Assembly (NCBI GenBank): GCA_945890745.1 | Contig: CAMDCW010000008.1 | Location: 1 to 33,025, forward strand | Direction of reading: 5' to 3' | Length of the DNA stretch: 33,025 nucleotides | Origin: Phycisphaera mikurensis NBRC 102666 | GTDB taxonomy: Bacteria > Planctomycetota > Phycisphaerae > Phycisphaerales > SM1A02 | In this document: positions 15,247 to 23,114 of the stretch, piece after piece | How the letters are laid out: each line of letters opens with the position of its first letter | Numbering within the stretch: position 1 is the first letter of the stretch | Position numbers and translations under genes: made by a program | Notes under the pieces: generated by a model | Told to the model about the DNA's origin: nothing | Databases searched by the model: none | What the model saw: the letters and a program-made list of their open reading frames with translations, nothing else

Positions 15247-15951
15247 TTAGGCGCTAGCCTGGATACGCACCTTTCGCTTGTAGAGTCGACCAGGGGTCTT
15301 GATGAAAAGAATCCCGTTGCTGGCGCCGGGGACGGCACCCTTCACGAGAAGAATGTTGTTTTCGACATCGATCTTCACGACATCGAGCGAGCGGATGGTG
15401 ACTTGTTCGTCACCCATGCGACCAGCCATGCGCTTGCCCTTTTTGATCTTTGCACCGTGTCCACGGTCAGTACCGTGCGAACCGATCGATCCAGGGGAGC
15501 GATGCTTACGCTCAACGCCGTGGGTAGCAATCTGGCCCTTGAAGCGGTAACGCTTCATGACGCCGGCGAAGCCCTTACCCTTTGAAGTTCCGATGATGTC
15601 AACGAACTTCAATGCAGCGAGCGTGTCGATCTTGACTTCTTGACCAACGGTGAAGGCCTCGGCCTCAGCGTCGCTGGCAAGACGAAGTTCGCGGTGCTGG
15701 CGCTTCGGGGTGCTGCCGGCCTTCGCATCGTGGCCGATCATGGCCTGCGTGCTCGTGCGAGCCTTCATGTCGTCGAAGGCGAGCTGGACGGCTGAGTAGC
15801 CATCGCTTGCAACGGTCTTCACCTGTGTGACAACGCAGGGTCCCGCCATGATGACGGTGACGGGGATGTTGGTTCCATCGGGCTTGAAGAATCGGGTCAT
15901 GCCGATTTTCTTGCCAAGGATGCCGGTCTTGCCAGGCGCTGTGTGCGTCAT
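15247..15951 (-). CDS. rplC: Ribosomal protein uL3
   Basis: uL3 helps start large-subunit assembly and reaches close to the peptidyl transferase centre. The protein shows GILGKKIGMTRFF near the start and the central signature block KGKGFAGVMKRYRFKG, followed by GSHGTDRGHGAKIKKGKRMAGRMG in family position. It has 234 residues, slightly longer than the usual 205-210. Two ATG codons lie 6 nt apart; AGGA stands 9 nt before the second (15951) but only 3 nt before the first (15957), so I use the second. It follows rpsJ after a 151-nt gap. Confidence 0.97.
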   Translation of the reverse strand: MTHTAPGKTGILGKKIGMTRFFKPDGTNIPVTVIMAGPCVVTQVKTVASDGYSAVQLAFDDMKARTSTQAMIGHDAKAGSTPKRQHRELRLASDAEAEAFTVGQEVKIDTLAALKFVDIIGTSKGKGFAGVMKRYRFKGQIATHGVERKHRSPGSIGSHGTDRGHGAKIKKGKRMAGRMGDEQVTIRSLDVVKIDVENNILLVKGAVPGASNGILFIKTPGRLYKRKVRIQASA

Positions 15952-16068
15952 GTGCATTGTTCCTGCGCTGCGGTTCCGTCAGGTTGGCGCCCACTGGCGC
16001 GTCTGCGGTTCCTGGTGATTTGCCGGAGGTCGGTTTGCTTGATGCAAGCGACGCGGCAGGTGAAGAAT

Positions 16069-16092
16069 GGGTTGCGCGTGGAGCGCGAACCC
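16069..16092 (-). repeat. Hairpin in the rpsJ-rplC gap
   Basis: A stem of 5 + 4 bp with one bulged base (16069-16073 and 16074-16077 against 16088-16092 and 16083-16086) and a 5-nt loop follows the rpsJ stop. A second small stem lies at 16037-16041/16045-16049. There is no T-run after it. It is one of several intercistronic hairpins in this operon. Confidence 0.4.
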
Positions 16093-16102
16093 GACGAGTG
16101 AC

Positions 16103-16411
16103 TTAGGCCTTGATCTTTACAAAGACGCCGGCGGGCACAACGAGGCGGTTGAGGGCCTCGACCGTGCGGTGATTTGGTTCGATGATGTCGATGATGCGCT
16201 TGTGAGTGCGGATCTCGAACTGCTCGCGGCTCTTCTTGTCGACGAACGGCGAACGAAGGACGGTGTAGATCTCTCGGCGCGTTGGCAGCGGCACCGGGCC
16301 GGCAACGTGCGCGCCCGTGCGCTTTGCGTGATCCACGATTTCCCGTGCAGACGCGTCAAGCGCCTGGTGGTCGTAGGCTTCCATTCGGATTCGAATCTTG
16401 CCGCCCTGCAT
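16103..16411 (-). CDS. rpsJ: Ribosomal protein uS10
   Basis: uS10 lies in the small-subunit head. In some bacteria it also joins antitermination complexes as NusE. The 102-residue protein begins [19 protein letters not shown] and has the signature [20 protein letters not shown] (20 residues, about 39-58) and [10 protein letters not shown]. An upstream in-frame ATG would add 22 residues without family support. The first gene of the operon, it is preceded by its own promoter about 95-120 nt upstream and not by fusA or tuf. Confidence 0.98.
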   Translation of the reverse strand: MQGGKIRIRMEAYDHQALDASAREIVDHAKRTGAHVAGPVPLPTRREIYTVLRSPFVDKKSREQFEIRTHKRIIDIIEPNHRTVEALNRLVVPAGVFVKIKA

Positions 16412-16504
16412 GGGTGTATCTGTCCTCAATCCAGCTTCGTCATCGTTCCAATCAGTGCTCAGCACGTTGCCGGGCACATGTGGCTGGAAAGACGCGAATC
16501 GGGG

Positions 16505-16532
16505 AGGATACCCAAACTCCGCAAACTGTCAA
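16505..16532 (-). promoter_or_regulatory. Sigma70-type promoter of the ribosomal protein operon
   Basis: On the minus strand a perfect -35 hexamer TTGACA (16527-16532) is followed after 16 nt by TATCCT (16505-16510). Transcription would start near 16498 and give a leader of about 87 nt before rpsJ. This is the only strong promoter-like pair I found for the 28-gene cluster. The region is shared with the divergent plus-strand gene at 16673. Confidence 0.65.
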
Positions 16533-16672
16533 CACCCCTGTTCAGAGAACCGATGACAGACCCTTGGGTCAAACCGACGTTAACCTCATTGAGTTGGAAC
16601 AGCTAGCCTTCCACGGACTTCGGGCACTCCGCCCTTTACCGGACCACGGCTTTCTTGAGACAGGAACCCCCC

Positions 16673-18262
16673 ATGCGCCAATTTCTCCAGAGAAATGCCT
16701 GCCTGTTTCTAACTAGTTTCAGTGTGATATTGTCGATTCAGGCCCACGGTCAAGCCCCTGAGGCTCCTCTGCAAAGTCCCAATAACACCGGGAGCGGTCG
16801 CCAAACTCCGCCGAAGAAGCCGACCAACGCGCCGGGCGCGAGCAGTTCCGCCACCACCCCCCGCGCGCCGGCAGGCACCGGCACCCCCCCGCCCGGAGCC
16901 GCGGCAGCAGCGAATGATGGGCTCGACCCCAAGTACCTGGAGTTTGAAGTGCTGGGAATGCGCTTTCGACCGCCCGTGCAGAGCATCATGCGCGCCGATG
17001 GCAGCGGCATCTCTGCGCAGTGGACTATTTCGGAGCGCGCCGATCCGCCGCGATTCGTTCTCCGGGTTTCGCGCTTGGTGGCGAGCGATGCAACAAGTAC
17101 GCCCGCGCAACAGATCGACTCCTACGTCAAGAGCGTCAGCGAGCGCCCATCGCCAAACGCTGTGTTTGCCGTTCGCTCGCGCAAGGAGTTTGAACTTGAT
17201 GGGCGCCCCGCTGCCCTGCTGTACACGTCCTTGCGCGAAGGCAGTGGTGACGATGAAGTTTCGGCCGTTCAGGGCTACTTCATTCTGCAATTTGCACCCA
17301 ATGAGTTTGTAGTGATTTCGTCGCTCTTGGCGGAACAAGACTTCGCTTCGGTGTCACAGCTCTTGGAACGATCGTTCCGCACCATGCAGGTTGCCAACCA
17401 AGCCGCTCTTGCGGACGAACGCTCTGGACGCATTGCGCGCGGTGATCACCTCCTCCGGGGCCTTGATGAAGAAGCAATGCGTCGCGCACTTGATCCCGTG
17501 GGAGCAAAGGGCGAGGCCCCTGCGCCGCGCTGGTACCGGATCACGCGCGTTGATGCCACGGGTGATGTGAAAGATGTGGGCTACATGACCATGGTGGTGA
17601 TCGATGCCGCGCAGGGTTTGGCCAATCCAGATCGGCGCGAGTCGGAATGGACCAAGACCGAAAAAGAGCGTGGATTGCTGGTGCGCATGCAGGTTCGCAC
17701 GCTTCTTGACGCTACTGGCACGGCCTTCAGCGATACCGAGGCGCGCTACTGGACGCGCTGGGATCGTGGGCGCGAATTCTGGACCGTGCGCTCCACGATG
17801 CGCAAGGATCGCGCGAGCAGCACATCAACGCAATTGGGTATTCGCAGTGAACCAACCAGCGGATCGCCACGACCGATTCTGGAGGTGGCGGACGTGGTGC
17901 CGAAGGAAGTTGCCACGGAACCACGGCGCTGGCCGATTCCGGAAGTTGGCTATCTGTCGCAAGCAGAGTCACTGGTCTTGCCACGCCTCTTCCCGAAAGT
18001 TGACGCGCCCGCTGACTACGGTTTCTATTGCTTCGATCCACGGAGCGGCCGACTGGCGCAGCGTGTTGATCGCCAAGTACCCACGGCCAAGGGATACAAC
18101 ATTGCAACGCAGACCACGCTGGAGGCGCCGGCGATCGCACAGTTGGTTGATGAGCGCGGCATTCTGCTGAAGCGTTCCAGTGATGATGGTTCAGTCATTG
18201 AGGCAACTACTGGGCAAGCACTGCTTGATTTGTGGCAGAAAAAGGGACTTCCAACCAAATGA
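16673..18262 (+). CDS. Exported protein of unknown function
   Basis: A 529-residue protein with a signal peptide (MRQFLQRNACLFLTSFSVIL and on to about residue 26) and a Pro/Ala/Thr-rich linker (about 30-80). The first domain (about 85-240), with YFILQFAPNEFVVISSL and a helix before FRTMQV, recalls the DcrB/PsbP-like fold; this is inference only. The C-terminal half (about 280-529) begins RWYRITRVDATGDV and contains YGFYCFDPRSGRLAQRV and DERGILLKRSSDDGS; it parallels the N-terminal part of the transglutaminase at 23111-24763. The ATG has AGGA upstream. Its stop overlaps the next start by 4 nt, so the two genes form an operon. I do not recognise a function. Confidence 0.75.
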   Translation: MRQFLQRNACLFLTSFSVILSIQAHGQAPEAPLQSPNNTGSGRQTPPKKPTNAPGASSSATTPRAPAGTGTPPPGAAAAANDGLDPKYLEFEVLGMRFRPPVQSIMRADGSGISAQWTISERADPPRFVLRVSRLVASDATSTPAQQIDSYVKSVSERPSPNAVFAVRSRKEFELDGRPAALLYTSLREGSGDDEVSAVQGYFILQFAPNEFVVISSLLAEQDFASVSQLLERSFRTMQVANQAALADERSGRIARGDHLLRGLDEEAMRRALDPVGAKGEAPAPRWYRITRVDATGDVKDVGYMTMVVIDAAQGLANPDRRESEWTKTEKERGLLVRMQVRTLLDATGTAFSDTEARYWTRWDRGREFWTVRSTMRKDRASSTSTQLGIRSEPTSGSPRPILEVADVVPKEVATEPRRWPIPEVGYLSQAESLVLPRLFPKVDAPADYGFYCFDPRSGRLAQRVDRQVPTAKGYNIATQTTLEAPAIAQLVDERGILLKRSSDDGSVIEATTGQALLDLWQKKGLPTK

Positions 18263-19041
18263 CACGAAGCCACGCAGAAACCCTGCATCGTCATCACGGG
18301 GCCGCATGTTCGCCAGCCATGGTGTTCATGGCGTTGCTACTTGTGCCATTCGCGCTGGCACGCTGCGCAGCAACAAAGCCGGTCGCGCCCGACAACGGTG
18401 CATTCTTTTCCGTGCTTTCAGAGCGAGCACCGCAGACTGACGCACAAGTGCTGTCAAGCAATTTGGAGCCAACCCGCGCCACCATTGAACGTTGGGGTGT
18501 TGTTGGTGAAGTCACCGCATTTGAAGTTCGGATGTCGGTCACCGGTAACGAAGACAACGAACGCTGGTCGCGCAGCGAGCCCGCCGCAACGCGCGTCATG
18601 GCGCGAAGCAAGGCTGATGAAGTGACACTCATCGAGCAGACTGATTCATCCGACGGCTCCACGACACGCTTTCTACAGCCACTCGTTCTGGCGCCAGCCG
18701 TCTTGCGCGCCGGCGAGGAATGCACGAGCACCAGCGTGGTAGTGACTGTTCGTGGCGATGCGATTGACAACGAGGGCGGGCGCGCACAGCGTTCGATGAA
18801 ACTTGCTTCCGAGGACCGCATTCGCACCCCACTTGGCGAATGCGACGCGTTGCGGATTGACTCCGTATTTACTATGAAAGTGCCGTTTGCCAGCATGAGG
18901 CGCGAGACGTCAACATGGGTACGAGCCGGTGATGGACCGGTGGCCATCCGCAGTGTTGAGAAGATCTTGGTGATGGGCGTGGTGCCACGCAATCGCTCAG
19001 AAACGCGCGTTCGATTGCCCGCCACCGGATTGACTCCATGA
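18259..19041 (+). CDS. Exported or lipoprotein-like protein, unknown function
   Basis: A 260-residue protein whose ATG overlaps the previous stop (ATGA). A hydrophobic segment at about residues 21-36 (MVFMALLLVPFALARC) is a signal peptide. The Cys could be a lipid site, but the Arg before it is unusual for a lipobox. The mature part is beta-rich. Its second half contains TPLGECDALRIDSVFTMKVP and TSTWVRAGDGPVAIRSVEKI, a pattern reminiscent of DUF3108-like envelope proteins (inference). It lies in the same operon as the exported protein before it and the glycosyltransferase after it, which suggests an envelope role. Confidence 0.7.
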   Translation: MTRSHAETLHRHHGAACSPAMVFMALLLVPFALARCAATKPVAPDNGAFFSVLSERAPQTDAQVLSSNLEPTRATIERWGVVGEVTAFEVRMSVTGNEDNERWSRSEPAATRVMARSKADEVTLIEQTDSSDGSTTRFLQPLVLAPAVLRAGEECTSTSVVVTVRGDAIDNEGGRAQRSMKLASEDRIRTPLGECDALRIDSVFTMKVPFASMRRETSTWVRAGDGPVAIRSVEKILVMGVVPRNRSETRVRLPATGLTP

Positions 19042-19054
19042 CAGGAACAAGCCC

Positions 19055-19834
19055 ATGATCGGAATGCCGCGCGTACTCCTTGCCATTCCCGTCTTTAACG
19101 AGGCGAAGTCGATCGATCGCGTGTTGAGTGCGCTCAAGCCGTACGTTCAAAACATCTTGATGGTGGATGATGGTTCCACTGACGACACGCCCGCCCGCAT
19201 TGCCGCGCACTCGGTGGAAGTGATCCGACACTGCCACAACCGTGGCTACGGACGATCCATGCAAGACATCTTCCATGCCGCAGAGGCGGATGGCTACGGC
19301 TGGGTCATCACTATGGATTGCGACGAACAACATTCGCCTGCTTCTATCCCAGACTTTCTGCAAGCGATCCGTGCTGACAACACTGATGTGGTCAGCGGGA
19401 GCCGATACCTCCGGTCAAGTCCGGAAGACAACGACGCTCCTGGGCGGCGCCGCGAAGTGAATATGACGCTGACCGTCGAGATCAATGCGCGGCTCGGCGC
19501 GGTGCCGTCGGCCAGCGGGGCACGCACGGCTCTTGGCAGCGGACTCACCGATTCTTTCTGTGGTTTCAAGGCGTATCGCGTGGCGTCATTGCGAACCCTG
19601 AGCTTGGATGTTGATGGCTATGACTTCCCGCTGCAGTTCTGGGTGCAAGCGGTGGCGCACGGGTTACGTGTGGATGAGATTCCTGTTCCGCGCATCTATG
19701 TCGACCCGAATCGATCATTTGGTAGCGAGCTTGATGATCCAACCCGCAGGATGGCCCTGTACCGCGCCACCTTCGAACGCGAACTCGTGCGCTGCACGGG
19801 GAGACTTCGCTTGGCTACTGGGAGCGAGGCGTGA
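19055..19834 (+). CDS. Family 2 glycosyltransferase (DPM1-like)
   Basis: A GT2 glycosyltransferase, which uses a nucleotide-sugar donor. The 259-residue protein is the GT-A fold without membrane segments. It starts with VLLAIPVFNEAKSIDRVL, has the nucleotide-binding DDGSTDDT (38-45), and the metal-binding DCDEQH (88-93, the DxD motif). Then come DVVSGSRYL and DSFCGFKAYR, as in dolichol-phosphate mannose synthase-like enzymes. It would transfer a sugar to a lipid carrier or envelope glycan; the acceptor cannot be told. It lies 13 nt after the previous gene and overlaps the next start by 4 nt (GTGA). Confidence 0.88.
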   Translation: MIGMPRVLLAIPVFNEAKSIDRVLSALKPYVQNILMVDDGSTDDTPARIAAHSVEVIRHCHNRGYGRSMQDIFHAAEADGYGWVITMDCDEQHSPASIPDFLQAIRADNTDVVSGSRYLRSSPEDNDAPGRRREVNMTLTVEINARLGAVPSASGARTALGSGLTDSFCGFKAYRVASLRTLSLDVDGYDFPLQFWVQAVAHGLRVDEIPVPRIYVDPNRSFGSELDDPTRRMALYRATFERELVRCTGRLRLATGSEA

Positions 19835-21168
19835 ACCACGCGGCGAATGATGCGCTCACCACCGTGGAGAGCGCCGGCCCGCTGCGCGCGGCGCAGGGCA
19901 CCATCATGGGCGCCGAACTGTCCTACTGGCGCGATGCCATGCGCGAAGAACTACAGATGCCGAGCGGCATATTGGTGGGCACCGGGCACCAAGTGGAGTG
20001 GTGGCATCCGGGAATCGCTGCGAAATTCATGTGGGCGAACGCCGTGGCCACGCGCGCGGGCGCCGCGTCCGTCTGGCTGATTATTGATACAGACATTCGT
20101 GATCCGCGCGAACTGCGCGTACCCGTGAGTGTCAATGGAGATATCGAATCCGCGCTGCATCGCTTTGGACCACGCGCGCTGCATGGCACGCCGGCATGTG
20201 TTCGAAGCGTGTGCCAACCGACGCCCTTTGATGACGCGCGCGGGGGAGCCATTCCGCCGTGTGCAGCAGCGGGAACAGACGCTGCCTATCGCGCATTGTT
20301 GGCGCACTCCAATGCTGCGGACTGCACCACGCAAGTGCTCGCTGCCGTGCGCGACTGCACGCCGGAACTCGGCGCGCCAGGCTGCACGGTTCGTTCATCG
20401 CAACTCATGAAGACTGCGCTGGGCGTGGCGATCGTGGAGCGCGCCGCGCGCGATCCGCACGCATGCGCCCGGGCGTTCAACGCAGCGGTAGCGGTGGTTC
20501 CGCGCGTTGCTCGAATGCTCGCCGAAGATGGTCCGCTCGGCCCTGAACTTCCCTTGTGGACGCGCGGCAGCGACGGAACCCGGCACCGCGTGCATGCAGC
20601 CGAACTTGCCGGACTGCGCGCGGCAGATGCCCCGCTTTGGCCGCGCGCATTTCTCACCAGCGCCATGGCACGAGCGGTGCTCTCCGATCGATTCGTGCAC
20701 GGAACTGGCGGCAAGATCTATGAACGCGCCACCGATATGTTTGCGCAATCATGGCTTGATGCGCGGCTTCCGGCCTTTGACGTGGCGAGCGCCACATTGC
20801 GCCTTCCGTTCAGTGGTGACGCGCTGCCGCCACCCGTCACGGCTGCGGCTCGCCGCGCCCGATGGTTCGACCCGGATGCAGCGGGAAACGCCCCAAGCGC
20901 AAGTAAATTGGCGGCACTTGCAACCATTGCACATGCGCCGCGGGCGAGTGCCGCACGCCGCAGCGCGTGGCTTGCGATGCACGCGGAATTAGGACGGGCG
21001 CGTTCAGTGCATGCAGCTGAAATTCAAGCGTTGGACGCCCAGCACGCTGCCGACCGAATCCGCGCTCGTGCTGCGCAATTGCGCGCCGATCGAACGTGGG
21101 CTGCGGTGCTGCATCCCCCACACGCACTGGCAGAGTTGGCGGAATCACTCCGTCGGCAATGTCGATGA
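19831..21168 (+). CDS. Conserved-looking protein with weak BshC-like motifs
   Basis: A 445-residue cytoplasmic-looking protein, rich in Ala and Arg, with no signal peptide. The segment ILVGTGHQVEWWHPGIAAKF (20 residues, about 47-66), then a strand WLIIDTDIRD, recalls the N-terminus of bacillithiol synthase BshC (TGQQ motif and GEDHD strand). A second block, RFVHGTGGKIYERATDMF and then ATLRLPF, recalls the later part of such proteins. The resemblance is by eye and weak. The GTG start overlaps the glycosyltransferase stop by 4 nt. Its end overlaps the convergent OB-HD gene by 24 nt. It is the last gene of this four-gene group. Confidence 0.65.
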   Translation: MNHAANDALTTVESAGPLRAAQGTIMGAELSYWRDAMREELQMPSGILVGTGHQVEWWHPGIAAKFMWANAVATRAGAASVWLIIDTDIRDPRELRVPVSVNGDIESALHRFGPRALHGTPACVRSVCQPTPFDDARGGAIPPCAAAGTDAAYRALLAHSNAADCTTQVLAAVRDCTPELGAPGCTVRSSQLMKTALGVAIVERAARDPHACARAFNAAVAVVPRVARMLAEDGPLGPELPLWTRGSDGTRHRVHAAELAGLRAADAPLWPRAFLTSAMARAVLSDRFVHGTGGKIYERATDMFAQSWLDARLPAFDVASATLRLPFSGDALPPPVTAAARRARWFDPDAAGNAPSASKLAALATIAHAPRASAARRSAWLAMHAELGRARSVHAAEIQALDAQHAADRIRARAAQLRADRTWAAVLHPPHALAELAESLRRQCR

Positions 21169-22200
21169 CGAGGCCGCCAACGGATCGGGGCGGAACAGCC
21201 GCGTATCCAGGCTCCACACTTTGTCTGTGAATTCCTGACCAGGATGAACGCCCTTGGAACGCTGTGCCGCGTGAATGGCAATGGCAGTCTTGGCATCCAA
21301 ATTGTCAAGCATTGCAACAAAGATCGCTTCCGGAGTGGAGGGGATCTTGGTGGCACCAAACTCAAGCGATCCATGGTGACTCAGCACGATGTGCTGCAAG
21401 ACCAAGAGTGCATCGGCAGGAATGCGAACGTTTCCATCGCGGGAAACCTTGCTTGCCATCGCGCTGAGCATGATGACGCCCTTCACGGTGTGGCCAAGCA
21501 GATTTCCTTCTGCGGTGTAACTGAATCCACGCTCCCACGTGAGTTCGGAAGTCTTCCCTAAATCATGCAGGAACAGACCAACCAAGACGATGTCGCGATT
21601 GAGTTCCGGATAGAGAGGAAGCATGCCCTCAGCAAGACGCAGGAGCTGCAGCGTGTGCTCAAGCAGGCCGCCAATCCATGCGTGGTGCACACTCACCGCG
21701 GCAGGCGCTTGGCGGACTCGTGCCATAAACGGTTCGTTGGAGAGGTACGCATCCGCGAGGGCACGCATGGCTGGATGTGTCAGGGAACCCATGACGCGGC
21801 GCAGTTCCAGTTCCATGGCAGGAATGTCATGCTGCGATGCCGGAAGGAGCCGCGCAAGATCTTCAATGTCCACCTCAACGGAGCGGATTGAATCCACCAC
21901 AATCTGCACTTGACCGTTGTACTCCTGCGCTTGTCCGCCGATCCAAACAAATCCGGTCCGCGCAATCTCACCAAGTTGGGACTCGTCAAAGGTCCATTGG
22001 CGAATGGCTACTTCACCACTTGCATCACGAATGATGCCCTTCAAAAAGTGCTTGCCATTCTTGGCAGTCCCGCACTGCGGGTTCACCAGCGAATAGGTGC
22101 CGTCCACGTATGTATGTGGGCGGATCTTGTCGATCGGAACATGTGCAACATGCGATCGTGGCTGGCTTGGGCCGGACGGCTGCGTTTCTGCCTGTGTCAT
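21145..22200 (-). CDS. OB-HD domain protein, YhaM-like 3'-5' exoribonuclease
   Basis: The 351-residue protein has an OB-fold nucleic-acid binding domain (about 30-105) followed by an HD phosphohydrolase domain (about 165-310). HD metal ligands are visible: EHT (His182), LHDLGK (His212, Asp213), the HHG pair near 275 and LDNLDAK (Asp299, Asp302). This order is that of YhaM/Cbf1, a 3'-5' exonuclease of RNA and DNA known from Firmicutes. The ATG overlaps the nnrD stop by 4 nt. An upstream in-frame start would lack family support. The C-terminus overlaps the convergent gene by 24 nt. Confidence 0.87.
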   Translation of the reverse strand: MTQAETQPSGPSQPRSHVAHVPIDKIRPHTYVDGTYSLVNPQCGTAKNGKHFLKGIIRDASGEVAIRQWTFDESQLGEIARTGFVWIGGQAQEYNGQVQIVVDSIRSVEVDIEDLARLLPASQHDIPAMELELRRVMGSLTHPAMRALADAYLSNEPFMARVRQAPAAVSVHHAWIGGLLEHTLQLLRLAEGMLPLYPELNRDIVLVGLFLHDLGKTSELTWERGFSYTAEGNLLGHTVKGVIMLSAMASKVSRDGNVRIPADALLVLQHIVLSHHGSLEFGATKIPSTPEAIFVAMLDNLDAKTAIAIHAAQRSKGVHPGQEFTDKVWSLDTRLFRPDPLAASSSTLPTE

Positions 22201-23114
22201 GGGCGTTCGAGTGTACGCAGTGTGGCAACGGCCGCGGGGATTTCCGCCGCAAGTTCTGCGGCAAGCATTCCTGCAGTGCCACCAGCGCGAGCGGACCACT
22301 GTTCGCCGGCAATGGCGTGTGCCTGCACTGCGAGCCGTGCGCAGTTGTAGAGGCCCAGTGAATCTCCATACTGCGCCACCAAACCAGCAATGACGCCGGA
22401 AAGAACATCGCCGCTCCCGCCGATCGCCAGTGCATCATTGCCGTGCGTGCATGTCCAGGTGCGGGCTCCGTCGGACACGACCGTCCCGTGACCCTTCAAC
22501 ACCACAATGCATCCAAGCCGCTGCGCCAAACGCTCCGCTGCAGCGGGACGCGCCACCGGATCAATCGGATCGACGTTGAGATGCAGTGCATCCGCAAGGC
22601 GCGCAAATTCACCGGGATGCGGAGTCATGATGATGGGAGCGCGCAAGTCAAGATCAAAGCGCGGAGTGGCAGCCAGGCAATTGAGCGCATCGGCATCAAC
22701 AATCACCGGGCGATTGTCATCCTGAGCGAGTACGCGAATCACTACTTGTGCTTCGGCAAATCCAGTTCCCATTCCCGGACCGATCACTAAGACATCGGCA
22801 CGGCGCGCCTGGGTATCGAGTGCTTCGGCGACTGCGTGTGGAACAAGGTGACCATCGCTATCCACTGCGAGCGGAATTCCGGTGGCGGAGGGGTTTGCTG
22901 CAAGAATTGCTGGCAACAGTGGCTCGGGCGCTGCGGCAATGCATAGCGCGGCACCCGCCCGCAATGCTCCGAGTGATGCGAGCACGACGCTGCCAAGCAT
23001 GGTGATCGGATGCGCAGCATGACCGCCGATCACACAGACCGTGCCGAATGTTCCTTTGTGGCCGGCGGGGTCACGGGCGGGCAGTGCCGGAAGTGCATCA
23101 CTCGCTTGATTCAT
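22197..23114 (-). CDS. nnrD: ADP-dependent NAD(P)H-hydrate dehydratase
   Basis: This enzyme repairs hydrated NADH or NADPH using ADP. The 305-residue protein is the ribokinase-like dehydratase domain alone, without the epimerase NnrE that is fused to it in many bacteria. Motifs are GHKGTFGTVCVIGG near residues 18-31, VLVIGPGMGTG (about 108-118), IIMTPHPGEFARL (about 160-172), VVLKGHGTVV (about 204-213) and NDALAIGGSGDVLSGVIAG (about 226-244) with the catalytic Asp. Overlaps of 4 nt on both sides place it in an operon with the transglutaminase upstream and the OB-HD gene downstream. Confidence 0.93.
   Translation of the reverse strand: MNQASDALPALPARDPAGHKGTFGTVCVIGGHAAHPITMLGSVVLASLGALRAGAALCIAAAPEPLLPAILAANPSATGIPLAVDSDGHLVPHAVAEALDTQARRADVLVIGPGMGTGFAEAQVVIRVLAQDDNRPVIVDADALNCLAATPRFDLDLRAPIIMTPHPGEFARLADALHLNVDPIDPVARPAAAERLAQRLGCIVVLKGHGTVVSDGARTWTCTHGNDALAIGGSGDVLSGVIAGLVAQYGDSLGLYNCARLAVQAHAIAGEQWSARAGGTAGMLAAELAAEIPAAVATLRTLERP

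Noticed and set aside
16655-16672. TTG start 18 nt upstream of the exported protein gene
   Set aside because: The ATG at 16673 has AGGA at a proper distance and starts a standard signal peptide.
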